Source: Planifilum sp021793745
GTDB taxonomy: Bacteria; Bacillota; Bacilli; Thermoactinomycetales; DSM-44946
DNA: 64,000 nucleotides
Reading direction: 5' to 3'
NCBI GenBank assembly: GCA_937983105.1
Contig: CALKAM010000045.1
Span: forward strand, 1-64,000
The first letter of the stretch is position 1. Each line of letters begins with the position of its first letter. The position numbers were made by a program, and so were the translations under genes. The notes beneath the pieces are model-generated. The model worked only from the letters and a program-made list of their open reading frames with translations, was not told the origin of the DNA and ran no database searches. Positions 15,700-24,515 of this stretch are shown here, piece by piece.

Positions 15700-15715
15700 A
15701 TACCCCCGGGGGTAT
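15700..15715. promoter_or_regulatory. CsoR/CstR-like operator palindrome
   Basis: ATACCCCCGGGGGTAT is a perfect 16-bp palindrome, just downstream of the -10 box. It has the ATACCC...GGGTAT form of CsoR-family operators. CstR, the persulfide-sensing member, represses rhodanese/dioxygenase genes in Staphylococcus, so a CstR-type repressor is likely. No such regulator gene is in the window. Confidence 0.7.
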
Positions 15716-15740
15716 TAAATTGTGGGAGGGAAGATTGCTC

Positions 15741-16952
15741 ATGCCCCTTTCGACCAAGGAAATTTCCGTGACCGAACTAAAGCAACTGCTGGATAATGAG
15801 GAAAAACTGTTTTTTGTGGATGTCCGCAATCGGGAAGATTTTGAAAACTGGCGGATCGAGGGGCGCGGCGAGATTCCGGCCATCCATGTACCGTACTTTG
15901 AACTGCTGGAAGACGCGGATGAGGAAGATTTGGCCCAAGGAGTCGCCGCTTACGCCGAGAAAAATTGGTCAGACCGGCTGCCAAAGGACCGAACAATCGT
16001 CGCGGTTTGTGCAAAAGGCGGAGCTTCGGCCCTCGTCGCTGAAGGGTTGCGCCGTCTGGGATACAAGGCGGTCAACCTGCGGGGCGGGATGGACGCATGG
16101 GGGAATTATTATGAATTTCGACCGGTCGTCGAGGAAGACGAGCTAACAATCCAACAAGTGATCCGGCCTGCCCGGGGGTGCCTCAGCTACGTCATCGCTT
16201 CCCGGGGTGAGGCGGTCATCGTCGATCCTCTGCGCCATATCGATGAATACCTCCGCTGGATCAAAGATAAGGGGCTGAAGGTCGTCACTGTACTGGATAC
16301 CCACGTACACGCCGATCACATCAGCGGGGGAGCCGCTTTGGCCGCGGAATTGGGAGTTCCATACCATTTCCATCCATACGACGGCATCCACCCCATTGAC
16401 GTCCTGCCTCCTCAAATCTCCTATGAAATGGTGAAACCCGATCAGGAATTCATCGTGGGTTCCGCCCGGGTGAAGGCTCTGCACATTCCCGGTCACACTC
16501 TCGGAAATATCGCCTATTTGGTCAATGAGCGGTATCTCTTAACCGGCGATTCCATTTTTGTGGAATCCATTGCTCGGCCCGACTTGGGCGGCAAAGGCGA
16601 AACCTGGGCTCCGATCCACTACGAATCCCTCAAGAGGTTGTTGAAATTGCCGGACAAAACCGTCATCCTTCCCGGTCACTTCAGCTCGCCGAAAGAAGCC
16701 AACGAAAAGGGAGTGTATGCCGCAACGCTCGGCGATCTGAAAAAGTCCAACGAAGGTCTTCAAAAAGTGATGGAAGGGAAAGAAGTGTTCGTGGACTACA
16801 TTTTAAGCAGTTTGCCCCACTTCCCGCCGCAGTACGTGGATATCAAACGGGTCAACATCGGGCTGTTGAAGCCGGATGAATCAAAAGCCTCCGAACTGGA
16901 ACTGGGACGAAACATCTGCGCCCTGGCACAAGCTTACCAAAACCGCGCGTAA
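15741..16952 (+). CDS. Rhodanese-persulfide dioxygenase fusion (MBL fold)
   Basis: 403 residues. Residues 5-125 are a rhodanese domain with active Cys90 in VCAKGGAS. Residues 135-370 are a metallo-beta-lactamase domain of the ETHE1/persulfide dioxygenase class: THVHADHISGG (His188, His190, Asp192, His193), IPGHTLGN (His252) and LTGDSIF (Asp270). It should oxidise glutathione, bacillithiol or CoA persulfide to sulfite and transfer sulfane sulfur, as in CstB-type sulfide detoxification. Domain order here is rhodanese first, the reverse of S. aureus CstB. ATG 15741 is preferred (GGGAGGG upstream); the longer frame reads into the promoter. Confidence 0.9.
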   Translation: MPLSTKEISVTELKQLLDNEEKLFFVDVRNREDFENWRIEGRGEIPAIHVPYFELLEDADEEDLAQGVAAYAEKNWSDRLPKDRTIVAVCAKGGASALVAEGLRRLGYKAVNLRGGMDAWGNYYEFRPVVEEDELTIQQVIRPARGCLSYVIASRGEAVIVDPLRHIDEYLRWIKDKGLKVVTVLDTHVHADHISGGAALAAELGVPYHFHPYDGIHPIDVLPPQISYEMVKPDQEFIVGSARVKALHIPGHTLGNIAYLVNERYLLTGDSIFVESIARPDLGGKGETWAPIHYESLKRLLKLPDKTVILPGHFSSPKEANEKGVYAATLGDLKKSNEGLQKVMEGKEVFVDYILSSLPHFPPQYVDIKRVNIGLLKPDESKASELELGRNICALAQAYQNRA

Positions 16953-16963
16953 AAAGAGATTCG

Positions 16964-16993
16964 GCCGGTGTCACCCGCTTACGGGACACCGGC
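16964..16993. terminator. Bidirectional terminator hairpin
   Basis: GCCGGTGTC (16964-16972) pairs with GACACCGGC (16985-16993). It lies between the convergent dioxygenase and spoIVFB genes. A T-rich end follows on the plus strand (TGGTTTGT) and CTCTTTTT on the minus strand. Confidence 0.7.
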
Positions 16994-17008
16994 TGGTTTG
17001 TCCTGCCC

Positions 17009-17875
17009 TCACCCCAGCAGCTCACCGATCCGCATCCGCGGATCCTTCCCCTCAAAAAAGCGATGCAATACCACGTCCTCCGGAACGCACCCCAATCGCC
17101 GCCCCTGGAGATCAAACACCTCCAGCACATGGTAAACCTCCTTGTTCCAACGCCGCAACACCGTCAGCAACAGATCGTCGGAGGAGACGGGCATACGGAC
17201 CTTTCGGACACCGACGAGGGGGCGATCCCGCCTCTGAATCAAAAAGCGCATATATTGCCATTCTCTCTGTTTCAAAGCCACCCAGTTGGCATGACACAAA
17301 AAAAGTGCGACGATCACCAGATTGAGGTGCACAGCCCCGCCCGGCCCGAACAGCCCGAGGAACAGCAGGACGAAGGAAAGGAGCAGACTGCCCTTGAGGG
17401 ACCAATCAAGGCAGCGGCGATAGGGCAGTATATAACTGAGCAGGGCCTGCAGGATTCTTCCTCCGTCCAGGGGATAAATCGGGAGAAGGTTGAACAGGGC
17501 CAACATCGCGTTTCCCTTGACAAAAAAAGCGGTCCACTCCTCGGTCCATAGGCCGCAAAGGAAAAAGAGGTAGCCCGCCAATACCATCATCACGTTGTGG
17601 AAGGGGCCGGCAAGGGCGACGACGATCTCCTCCCGGGCCGGCACCGTCCCCCATTCGTCCGTTCGGGCGACGCCGCCGAACGGGAGCAGTTCCAGCGCCG
17701 TGGTGCGCCACCCGAAACTCCAGGCGGCGGTTAGATGTCCCAATTCGTGGATGATCACCAGCACGAACAAAGCGACCACTTCGATAAAGCGCCCGGTCAG
17801 CACCGCCCCCAGGACGACGAGCCAAAAAAGAAAATGTACCCGGATGCGGATTCCCTGCCAAGGCAGGTTACTCAA
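17009..17875 (-). CDS. spoIVFB: Stage IV sporulation intramembrane metalloprotease SpoIVFB
   Basis: 288 residues. About six membrane helices carry the site-2-protease motifs IIHELGHLTAAW (His43, Glu44, His47) and NLLPIYPLDGG (Asp137), the same numbering as in B. subtilis. A C-terminal cytosolic CBS domain (from about residue 215) senses ATP. It cleaves pro-SigK in the mother cell late in sporulation. It overlaps spoIVFA by 8 bases, so inhibitor and protease are made together. Confidence 0.96.
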   Translation of the reverse strand: MSNLPWQGIRIRVHFLFWLVVLGAVLTGRFIEVVALFVLVIIHELGHLTAAWSFGWRTTALELLPFGGVARTDEWGTVPAREEIVVALAGPFHNVMMVLAGYLFFLCGLWTEEWTAFFVKGNAMLALFNLLPIYPLDGGRILQALLSYILPYRRCLDWSLKGSLLLSFVLLFLGLFGPGGAVHLNLVIVALFLCHANWVALKQREWQYMRFLIQRRDRPLVGVRKVRMPVSSDDLLLTVLRRWNKEVYHVLEVFDLQGRRLGCVPEDVVLHRFFEGKDPRMRIGELLG

Positions 17876-18638
17876 GCGGGATCACACCCCCCGGATCGAC
17901 GAACCGTTCGTCCGTCCTCAGGGCGAAGTAGAGCATGGGTCTGCCCGACCGTTCCCCGATGGAAGCGATCGGCTGACCTTTCCTCACCCAGTCATCGGCT
18001 TTCACCTGGATCTTGTCCAGCCAGCCATACCAGGTTTCCTTCCCCCCGGGATGACGGATGATCACCGTCTTCCCCAACCCTTCCCGATCGCCGGCAAACA
18101 CGACCAGGCCCTCGGCAGGAGCGGAAACGGGTCCCGGGCTGCTTGTACCGATCACAATCCCCCGGCCGTCGCGGCTAAAGGGACGGACCACCTCCCCCTG
18201 AACCGGCGCGGTCCAGGAAGGCGACTCACCCGCTTCCCTCTCCGACTTCGGCTTGAAAACGGGAAGGAGCGACGAACTGCCGGCAAAATGTCGCTCATAC
18301 CATTCGGAGACCCCGGCAAAATGAAAGTCCCGTTCCATCACCTGGACGACCCAATCCTGCGCCTGATGCCCCACCGGCGTTTCGGACTGAAAGATCAAAT
18401 AGGTGAAGGTCAGGAGGAGAAAGGAGCAAAACAGCTGAATGAAGAAGCGGTTTTCCTTTCGTTTGGCTTTTTTGTTCCACGGCCCGGGACGATTCCACGG
18501 TTTTGCGTCCCAGCCCGTGAATCCTTCCCATTCCGATTCCTTCCATCGGGAGCCGCCGCCGTAGTACGGACTGCCTTCGCGGATCGCCCGAACCTGTCTC
18601 CGCCGGCGCTTCCGGATTCCTTGGCCCCATTCTCGCAT
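17868..18638 (-). CDS. spoIVFA: Stage IV sporulation protein SpoIVFA
   Basis: 256 residues: a basic cytoplasmic N-terminus (GIRKRRRRQ), one membrane helix (LFCSFLLLTFTYLIFQ) and an extracytoplasmic M23/LytM-like domain at the C-terminus (GRGIVIGTSSPGPVSAPAEGLVVFAG). The LytM metal ligands are not kept, as expected for SpoIVFA, which holds SpoIVFB inactive until SpoIVB cuts it. ATG 18638 is preferred over GTG 18647 because of the GGGTGAC site before it. A SigE-type promoter lies directly upstream. Confidence 0.9.
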   Translation of the reverse strand: MREWGQGIRKRRRRQVRAIREGSPYYGGGSRWKESEWEGFTGWDAKPWNRPGPWNKKAKRKENRFFIQLFCSFLLLTFTYLIFQSETPVGHQAQDWVVQVMERDFHFAGVSEWYERHFAGSSSLLPVFKPKSEREAGESPSWTAPVQGEVVRPFSRDGRGIVIGTSSPGPVSAPAEGLVVFAGDREGLGKTVIIRHPGGKETWYGWLDKIQVKADDWVRKGQPIASIGERSGRPMLYFALRTDERFVDPGGVIPLE

Positions 18639-18680
18639 CTTTGTCACCCGCCCCCTGTGGCCAAGCTTTTTCTCGGTATC

Positions 18681-18709
18681 AACATATGACTTGTCTCAAC
18701 CAAATATGC
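18681..18709 (-). promoter_or_regulatory. SigE-type promoter of spoIVFA-spoIVFB
   Basis: On the minus strand GCATATT (18709-18703) and CATATGTT (18688-18681) are 14 bases apart. That fits the mother-cell SigE pattern (KMATATT, 14, CATACANT). spoIVF is SigE dependent in B. subtilis. Confidence 0.65.
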
Positions 18710-18740
18710 GAGGGGGCAGTCCGCTATGTATGGAGGGGAA

Positions 18741-19535
18741 TCACCGTATGCCGAGCCAGCTCTTCAATTTGAAAAAAAATCCGCCCCGCTTCTCCAGCGG
18801 AAGCAGGGGAACGACCTCCCCTTGGATGCGCCGGGCGACATTGCGATAGGCCCGTCCGGCGGGGCACTTGGCTTCAAAGACGGCGGGCTCCCCTTGACTC
18901 CCGGCGCGGATGATGGATTCATCGTCGGGAACCACTCCGAGCAGATCGATGGCCAGGATATTCACCACATCGTCCACCTTCATCATTCCGCCGTCCTTGA
19001 CGAGTTGCGGACGGTAACGGTTGACGATCAGCTTGGGCTTGCCGACATCCTCCTTTTCCAGGAGCCCGATCACTCGATCCGCATCCCGAACGGCGGTATT
19101 TTCCGGCGTCGTCACGACGATCGCCTGATCCGCTCCGACCACGGCATTTTTAAATCCCAGCTCGATCCCCGCCGGGCAATCGATGATGACGTAATCAAAC
19201 TCCTCCTTCAATTCCGCGATCAAATCTCGCAGCTGTTGGGAGGAGACGGCGGACTTATCCTTGGATTGCGCCGCCGGTATGAGAAAGAGCGTATCACAGC
19301 GTTTATCCTTGATCAGCGCCTGTTGGTGGGTACAGTTCCCTTCGATCACATCCACCAGGTCGTAAACGATCCGGTTTTCCAGCCCCAACAGGACATCCAG
19401 ATTGCGCAGGCCGATATCCGTGTCCACGAGGCACACCTTTCTGCCCTCCAGGGCTAAGGCCGTACCGATATTGGCTGAAGTGGTCGTTTTTCCGACCCCT
19501 CCCTTTCCGGAAGTGACGACGATCGACTCCCCCAC
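18741..19535 (-). CDS. minD: Septum site-determining protein MinD
   Basis: 264 residues. It has the deviant Walker A SGKGGVGKTTTSANIG, VDTDIGLRNLD and DCPAGIE motifs, and ends in an amphipathic helix (GFFFKLKSWLGIR) that targets the membrane. It is the ATPase that recruits MinC to block FtsZ at the poles. GTG 19535 is the start, with AAGGAGG 8 bases upstream; the longer frame enters minC. It is downstream of minC in one operon. Confidence 0.96.
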   Translation of the reverse strand: MGESIVVTSGKGGVGKTTTSANIGTALALEGRKVCLVDTDIGLRNLDVLLGLENRIVYDLVDVIEGNCTHQQALIKDKRCDTLFLIPAAQSKDKSAVSSQQLRDLIAELKEEFDYVIIDCPAGIELGFKNAVVGADQAIVVTTPENTAVRDADRVIGLLEKEDVGKPKLIVNRYRPQLVKDGGMMKVDDVVNILAIDLLGVVPDDESIIRAGSQGEPAVFEAKCPAGRAYRNVARRIQGEVVPLLPLEKRGGFFFKLKSWLGIR

Positions 19536-19548
19536 CTGGTCTCCCTCC

Positions 19549-20226
19549 TTACAGGGATTTGAACCGTTTCTCCCTCCACTCCAATTCCGGTCGAAGCTGA
19601 CCCAAATCGTGAACCGAATCGACGGCGATCTGCGAATCCAACAAATAGGCAAAACGCATGCCCACTTCCGATTCATCCCATTCGTCGGGGGGGCGGGAGA
19701 TCACTTCAGCAATGCGCAACTGGGTCGGTCGAAAAACGGAAGCGGCGATGATCACCGATTCATCCCCCTCGCTTCCCGCATGGGCCAGGCCGCGAAGCGC
19801 ACCCAGCACGTAAATGCTTCCGGTGGAGCGGATGCAACCGCCGGGATTGACGTCTCCCAGAAAGAGCAGGTCTCCGCGATGCTCCAACACCTGTCCCGAG
19901 CGGATGGTGCCGCAGAGCAGCTTGATCCCGGAAGATGAATCGGCGAGGTAGGGCATTCCTTCCGCCTCGATGGAACGAACAATTAAATTTTTACGAATAG
20001 AAAAAACCTGGCGCAGTTCCTTTTCCTCATCCCGGGTGATCTGTCTCCGTCCCAGCTTGATCATCACCGGAGTGTCCGGACCATCCCAAATTTGAGAGGA
20101 AACGTGCTCCAGCTTATGCCGAATCTCCTCCAGGAGTGCAGAAAAAGGCCGGGTTTCATCAAGCAGAAACAGCAAACCTTCCTTGGTTCCCTTAATCGTC
20201 ACGCCCGGCTTGACCAGATTGCTCAT
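19549..20226 (-). CDS. minC: Septum site-determining protein MinC
   Basis: 225 residues. The N-terminal domain binds FtsZ; the C-terminal beta-helix domain (GTIRSGQVLEHRGDLLFLGDVNPGGCIRSTGSIYVLGALRGLAHAG) is the diagnostic MinD-binding part. It inhibits FtsZ ring formation. It is the first gene of minCD. In Bacillus mreBCD lies directly upstream, but here radC does. Confidence 0.95.
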   Translation of the reverse strand: MSNLVKPGVTIKGTKEGLLFLLDETRPFSALLEEIRHKLEHVSSQIWDGPDTPVMIKLGRRQITRDEEKELRQVFSIRKNLIVRSIEAEGMPYLADSSSGIKLLCGTIRSGQVLEHRGDLLFLGDVNPGGCIRSTGSIYVLGALRGLAHAGSEGDESVIIAASVFRPTQLRIAEVISRPPDEWDESEVGMRFAYLLDSQIAVDSVHDLGQLRPELEWREKRFKSL

Positions 20227-20417
20227 ATGCCGTCACCCCGTCTCTTACTCTTTCGTCAAAGGCCATCGTTTTCCTCCTTGAATCCCGTGCCTCGGTATCG
20301 TACGGCTAAAAGTTCCAAACTGCTCCAAAAAGAAAGGAAATCCGACAACCTCCGACGGATTGCCCGATTTCCCCCTCCCCCGATTCTGTTCACTTGAAGG
20401 CGGTTCAGGTCATCCTC

Positions 20418-21143
20418 TCAACCTCTTTGGTCCCGCGCGATCGGATCGACCGGAAAAAGCCCCTTCTCCTTCAGGCTAAAATAACAGCCGTCGCCGACAA
20501 TGATGTGATCCACCAGTTCCACACCGACGATTTCGCCCGCCTCGTATAATCGGTAGGTCACATCGATATCCTCCCGGCTCGGGTGCGGATCACCGCTGGG
20601 ATGATTGTGAACGCAAATCATTCCCGCGGAACTGCGCCGAAGGGCTTCCCGAAACACTTCCCGCGGATGAACCACGGACGTGTTCAAGCTCCCGATGAAA
20701 ATGCACTCCTTGTCGATCACGCGGTTTTTGGTATCGAGAAAGAGACAGACAAAATGCTCCTGGTTGAGATAGCGCATCTCGTCCATCACCATCTCCGCCG
20801 CATCCCTCGGGAAGCGGATCGTCATCCGTTCCTCGGGAATCGCGCGGGAGATGCGCCTGCCCAGCTCGATCCCGGCCAAAATCTGCACGGCTTTGGCCTT
20901 CCCGATTCCCCGGATCTCCATGAGCTCCTCCAATGTGGTGTCCGTCAGGCCCCGGATTCCCCCCGCTTTGGACAGAACCCGATGGGCCAAGGTCATCACC
21001 GATTCCGATGAGGTTCCGGTCCTGAGCAGGATCGCGATCAGTTCCGCATTGGAACAATGTTCGGCTCCAAGCTGGATCAGCCGTTCCCGCGGCCGTTCCT
21101 CCTCAGGCACATCCCGGATCATCAACTGTTCCATGGGATTCAC
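20418..21143 (-). CDS. radC: RadC family JAB1/MPN domain protein
   Basis: 241 residues: a helix-hairpin-helix-like N-terminal region (MEIRGIGKAKAVQILAGIELGRR) and a C-terminal JAMM metalloprotease-like domain with CVHNHPSGDPHPSREDID. The original radiation-repair role is withdrawn; the function is uncertain, perhaps in DNA recombination or competence. GTG 21143 is taken as the start, with GGAGG about 9 bases upstream; ATG 21134 is possible. It lies between maf and minC, and the mre genes that normally separate them are missing. Confidence 0.9.
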   Translation of the reverse strand: MNPMEQLMIRDVPEEERPRERLIQLGAEHCSNAELIAILLRTGTSSESVMTLAHRVLSKAGGIRGLTDTTLEELMEIRGIGKAKAVQILAGIELGRRISRAIPEERMTIRFPRDAAEMVMDEMRYLNQEHFVCLFLDTKNRVIDKECIFIGSLNTSVVHPREVFREALRRSSAGMICVHNHPSGDPHPSREDIDVTYRLYEAGEIVGVELVDHIIVGDGCYFSLKEKGLFPVDPIARDQRG

Positions 21144-21205
21144 GACACCCAGCCTCCCCCATCGCCGCCGGTCCGTGAGGAAACCCGGATGTCCAGCCGA
21201 TGATG

Positions 21206-21823
21206 TCACGCCTCATCGTCCGGCCATCGAAAGTCGCGAACCAGAGAGTAGCCCAACCGCTTCACCAATTCAAGGAGAAGCGGCAGCGACATTCCGACAA
21301 CATTGGTGTAACACCCCTCGATCCGGTCCACCAACAAAACACCCAAATCTTGAATGCCGTATGCACCGGCCTTGTCCAACGGCTCACCGGTCCCGACGTA
21401 CCAGTCGATTTCCTCCCGCGAAATCGGGCGCATTGTCACCGCCGTAACGCGGTGGCCGACGACCTGTCGTACAGGCGAACTGCCTTCCACCTCCACGACT
21501 GCCAAGCCACTGTATACCTGATGCGTTCGGCCCTGCAGCCGTTCCAGCATGGCAATCGCTTCCTCGGGATCCGCCGGCTTTCCGAGCACTTCCCTGTCCA
21601 AAACGACGATGGTGTCCGCGCCGATTACCAGCGCCCTTTCCCTGGACCGGGCCACATCAAGGGCTTTGGTCAGCGCCAGTCGTTCAACCAGTTCTGCGGG
21701 ATCCGCCCCTGTCACCCCGGACTCGTCCACTTCCCCGGGCTGGACGGAAAAGGCGATGCCCAGCCGGCTGAGAAGCTCCCGGCGCCGCGGAGAGCGAGAA
21801 GCCAATACCAACTCCGGTTGCAC
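21206..21823 (-). CDS. maf: Maf family nucleoside triphosphate pyrophosphatase
   Basis: 205 residues with the Maf signature: LASRSPRRRELLSRLGI, then GADTIVVLDREVLGKP and the later YGIQDLG loop. Maf proteins hydrolyse dTTP, UTP and modified nucleotides to monophosphates (house cleaning), and overexpression blocks septation in Bacillus. The start is GTG 21823, with AAGGTGG upstream. The position between spoIIB and radC matches Bacillus. Confidence 0.94.
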   Translation of the reverse strand: MQPELVLASRSPRRRELLSRLGIAFSVQPGEVDESGVTGADPAELVERLALTKALDVARSRERALVIGADTIVVLDREVLGKPADPEEAIAMLERLQGRTHQVYSGLAVVEVEGSSPVRQVVGHRVTAVTMRPISREEIDWYVGTGEPLDKAGAYGIQDLGVLLVDRIEGCYTNVVGMSLPLLLELVKRLGYSLVRDFRWPDDEA

Positions 21824-21958
21824 CGTCCACCTTCACCTCACCCTCGACCAGCTGCAATAGGCGGTGTATCGCCTTACGCCAAAGGATGTCAAGCCTATTA
21901 GAACACATGTTCCAAGTCGAGTCAAGGGCACGGCTCATCCCCGGCATGGGAGCAGGGG

Positions 21959-23104
21959 TTATTTTAACGAAGAAATGAACGCCTCGTAAGCCAAAGCGTA
22001 TCGGACCAGTCCCTCCTGTGTCTGCCATGCCAGGGCTGCACTCGGATTTTGGCGCGCTTCCCGCGCACTCTGAAGGGCCTGATCGGCGGCCATCATCATG
22101 TCCTGCAAGGGGGAACGGGTACCGGATGGAAGCTGTTTTTCCAAGCGGGTGCCGGCCTCCATCATCCGGCGGTGCGCCTTTTCCAGATGGGTGGGGTCGG
22201 AAAAACGGGAGGAAGAAGCGCTTCCCAAAAAGGAGGTCGTAGACTCCGCCAACCTGCGAAAGATTTGATGTCCGTCCTTTACGAACCGGGAGAGCTCCTT
22301 CTCCACCTCCCGAGTCGCTCCTTCGGGCAGCCGGACTTGATCCCCCTTCACATGCAGATCCTTGAGATACACATCCGCTTTTTCCTTTTCATAGGTTACC
22401 GACAGTTTCAGGGCATCATCCCGATTGTTGGCCACCCCCCAAAAGATGCGATGGGGAGAAGTATCGGTCATCACCGCCGCTCTCCCCTTGCTCCGGTGGG
22501 ACTGGATCGTCTGCTGCGCCCTTTCCTTTTCCGTAAAACTCCCCCCCTGGATCAACACCGCCTTCAGATCGGGAAGGGAAAACAAGTCCTGTCGCTTGGA
22601 AGCCGATTCTCCTCCCGGGGACGGATTCCGCTCCAGGTGAGAATCGATGGATCGGGATGATAGAGCGGGATCGTCGGAAAAGAACAGGGAAAGGATGGAA
22701 AATCCCATGATCGTACCCAAGACAAGGGCCGCACCGACCGATAGAAGCATCATCCCCATCGGCTGACGCCCCCGTTGAGCAAACCCCGGCCGTTTGGACC
22801 GCTTTTCAGTAAAGGGGGGACGCGACACACCCCAATGGATCTCCGAACCCGAGGATCCGGCCCGCCGGTGACGCTCACCTCCCGCGGACGACTTCCATTC
22901 CGGACCTTCGCCGGCCGGATGCGACACCGCTTCCTTTTTCGCATCGCGCTCTTGCCGATCCCGCTGTTCGGATCCCCCGGCCGCCTGGATGCGGATATTG
23001 ACCGGAGGAGCTGATCTCTTCCGGACGGTTCGCGGATATCCCTCGCCGGAAATATTTTTTTCTTTCCCCAACGCGGACGGTACATGATTTCGTCTCGTCT
23101 CCAT
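21959..23104 (-). CDS. spoIIB: Stage II sporulation protein SpoIIB-like (SPOR domain)
   Basis: 381 residues: a long polar, basic cytoplasmic N-terminus (about 110), one membrane helix (LLSVGAALVLGTIMGFSILSL), a linker, then a SPOR-like domain (KAVLIQGGSFTEKERAQQTIQSHRSKG ... HRIFWGVANNRDDAL) and a helical tail. SpoIIB binds denuded peptidoglycan at the division septum and helps engulfment. Sequence support is moderate, but the position between the comC/pil genes and maf is exactly that of spoIIB in Bacillus. ATG 23104 has AAGGAG upstream. Confidence 0.78.
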   Translation of the reverse strand: METRRNHVPSALGKEKNISGEGYPRTVRKRSAPPVNIRIQAAGGSEQRDRQERDAKKEAVSHPAGEGPEWKSSAGGERHRRAGSSGSEIHWGVSRPPFTEKRSKRPGFAQRGRQPMGMMLLSVGAALVLGTIMGFSILSLFFSDDPALSSRSIDSHLERNPSPGGESASKRQDLFSLPDLKAVLIQGGSFTEKERAQQTIQSHRSKGRAAVMTDTSPHRIFWGVANNRDDALKLSVTYEKEKADVYLKDLHVKGDQVRLPEGATREVEKELSRFVKDGHQIFRRLAESTTSFLGSASSSRFSDPTHLEKAHRRMMEAGTRLEKQLPSGTRSPLQDMMMAADQALQSAREARQNPSAALAWQTQEGLVRYALAYEAFISSLK

Positions 23105-23190
23105 CGGTCCATCGTCTCCTTGTTCAATCTGCCTCTATTATTTATGTATGTTTTGATAGAAACGATAGAACCGAAAGATCCTTCCCCGAT

Positions 23191-23943
23191 TCAGGGGCGA
23201 GACGAGCGGCCCTTCTTTTCATTTTTGGGGCGGACCCGGACGGGATCTCCCGGCTCCCGGGAAATCTCCGGCGGATGCTTCGGCGAGAGCTCCTTCAGTT
23301 CGGGATCGCGATACGCATAGGTTAGAAGGCGAATTCGGGCATTCCCGTATCCCGGCCGACTTTCCAACCGATGCTCCCATTCCTGGACGGAGACGATCCG
23401 GGGCAGTCGGTGAAGTTGACGGAACCACTTCTTCAGCCCGGGGATTTCCGCTGATAGATAAACCTCCAGCCAAACCGGTTCCACATGGGGAATCTCCGAC
23501 GGCTTCCCAGACATCTCCTCCGGCGGTTTTTCTTTCTTCGAACCGGACTGCTTCCCATTCTCCTCCTTTTCATCAAACAGCCGATCCAATTCCTCCGGAT
23601 CATCGGCGACGCGGACCGCGTTTAACTTTACGCCGGCGGCTTCGGCGGCATCCCGGAGCTGGAGCAGCAGGCGCGAAACGTCCCGATCCGGGGGAACCTT
23701 GTCGGCCAGGATCGCCAGCGCGTCAGGGGTGGGCGGATCGCTGAGATCGGACGATTCCAGCGTTTCACGATGGGTTTCCACATAAGCGGACATCGCCTGA
23801 TATTGAGTGACCAGCTCCCTGACCTCCACCCACTGTTGATACAAAAAGGGCAGCGTAGCGCCGGCGACCAACAGAGACCCCAACACCCACACCCAGGCCA
23901 AAACGCGGCCAGACTTCCACCAGAGCGGAGAACGCCCCTTCAC
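23191..23943 (-). CDS. pilO: Type IV pilus assembly protein PilO-like
   Basis: 250 residues: one N-terminal membrane helix (VLAWVWVLGSLLVAGATLPFLY), a coiled-coil stretch and a ferredoxin-like periplasmic-type domain (LLLQLRDAAEAAGVKLNAVRV ... WLEVYLSAEIPGLKKWFRQLHRLPRIVSV). This is the PilO fold, which pairs with PilN in the alignment complex. GTG 23943 (AGGAGG 8 bases upstream) overlaps the pilN stop by 4 bases, so PilN and PilO are translationally coupled. A charged insert (about residues 130-165) is unusual. Confidence 0.85.
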   Translation of the reverse strand: MKGRSPLWWKSGRVLAWVWVLGSLLVAGATLPFLYQQWVEVRELVTQYQAMSAYVETHRETLESSDLSDPPTPDALAILADKVPPDRDVSRLLLQLRDAAEAAGVKLNAVRVADDPEELDRLFDEKEENGKQSGSKKEKPPEEMSGKPSEIPHVEPVWLEVYLSAEIPGLKKWFRQLHRLPRIVSVQEWEHRLESRPGYGNARIRLLTYAYRDPELKELSPKHPPEISREPGDPVRVRPKNEKKGRSSRP

Positions 23944-24515
23944 CGCAAATCCTCCTGTTGCGACGGCTTGTCCATCGTCAAATGGAAGCGAACGATCCAC
24001 GCCGATTTCGGTTTGACTTCCAAAGAGGGATCGGTCGCACTCCTTTCAACGCTGTCCACCGAAAAGGCGGTGATGGATTCACTTTTTTCGATCATACGCG
24101 TGAAAAAGGCCACATCATTCACCGTTCGGAACGCCCCCTTCCCCTCCAGTCGGTCTCCCTTCGCCTGCAGATCAATGATCAATGCCGATGGCGGCAGCGA
24201 GGCCTCCAACGCGCTGATCGCCTCATCCCACTGCAGCCGTTCCTGATCCAGGCGATCCACGGCCTCCACATAGGCCAGCGCCGGACCGTGTTCAGCCAGG
24301 AACGCCTCCCGTTCCCGGACTTGTTTCCGCACCTCCTTTTCCACAGGGGCCAGGTGGGCCAATTGGGACCGCACCCCGGAAATCCGTTCTTCCTGGGCGG
24401 CGTAAAGCCAAAGGGCCATCGCCCCAAACCCTATCAGCCACAGGATCACGAGCAGGAGCCCCCCGAAAAAATACCGCCTCCCCCAGGAGGGCTTCGGCAA
24501 CAGATTCACCCTCAC
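23940..24515 (-). CDS. pilN: Type IV pilus assembly protein PilN-like
   Basis: 191 residues beginning MRVNLLPKPSWGRR, the conserved INLLP-type PilM-binding peptide, then a membrane helix (LLLVILWLIGFGAMALWLYA), a coiled coil and a small alpha/beta domain. It links cytoplasmic PilM to PilO. GTG 24515 overlaps the pilM stop by 4 bases. Confidence 0.88.
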   Translation of the reverse strand: MRVNLLPKPSWGRRYFFGGLLLVILWLIGFGAMALWLYAAQEERISGVRSQLAHLAPVEKEVRKQVREREAFLAEHGPALAYVEAVDRLDQERLQWDEAISALEASLPPSALIIDLQAKGDRLEGKGAFRTVNDVAFFTRMIEKSESITAFSVDSVERSATDPSLEVKPKSAWIVRFHLTMDKPSQQEDLR

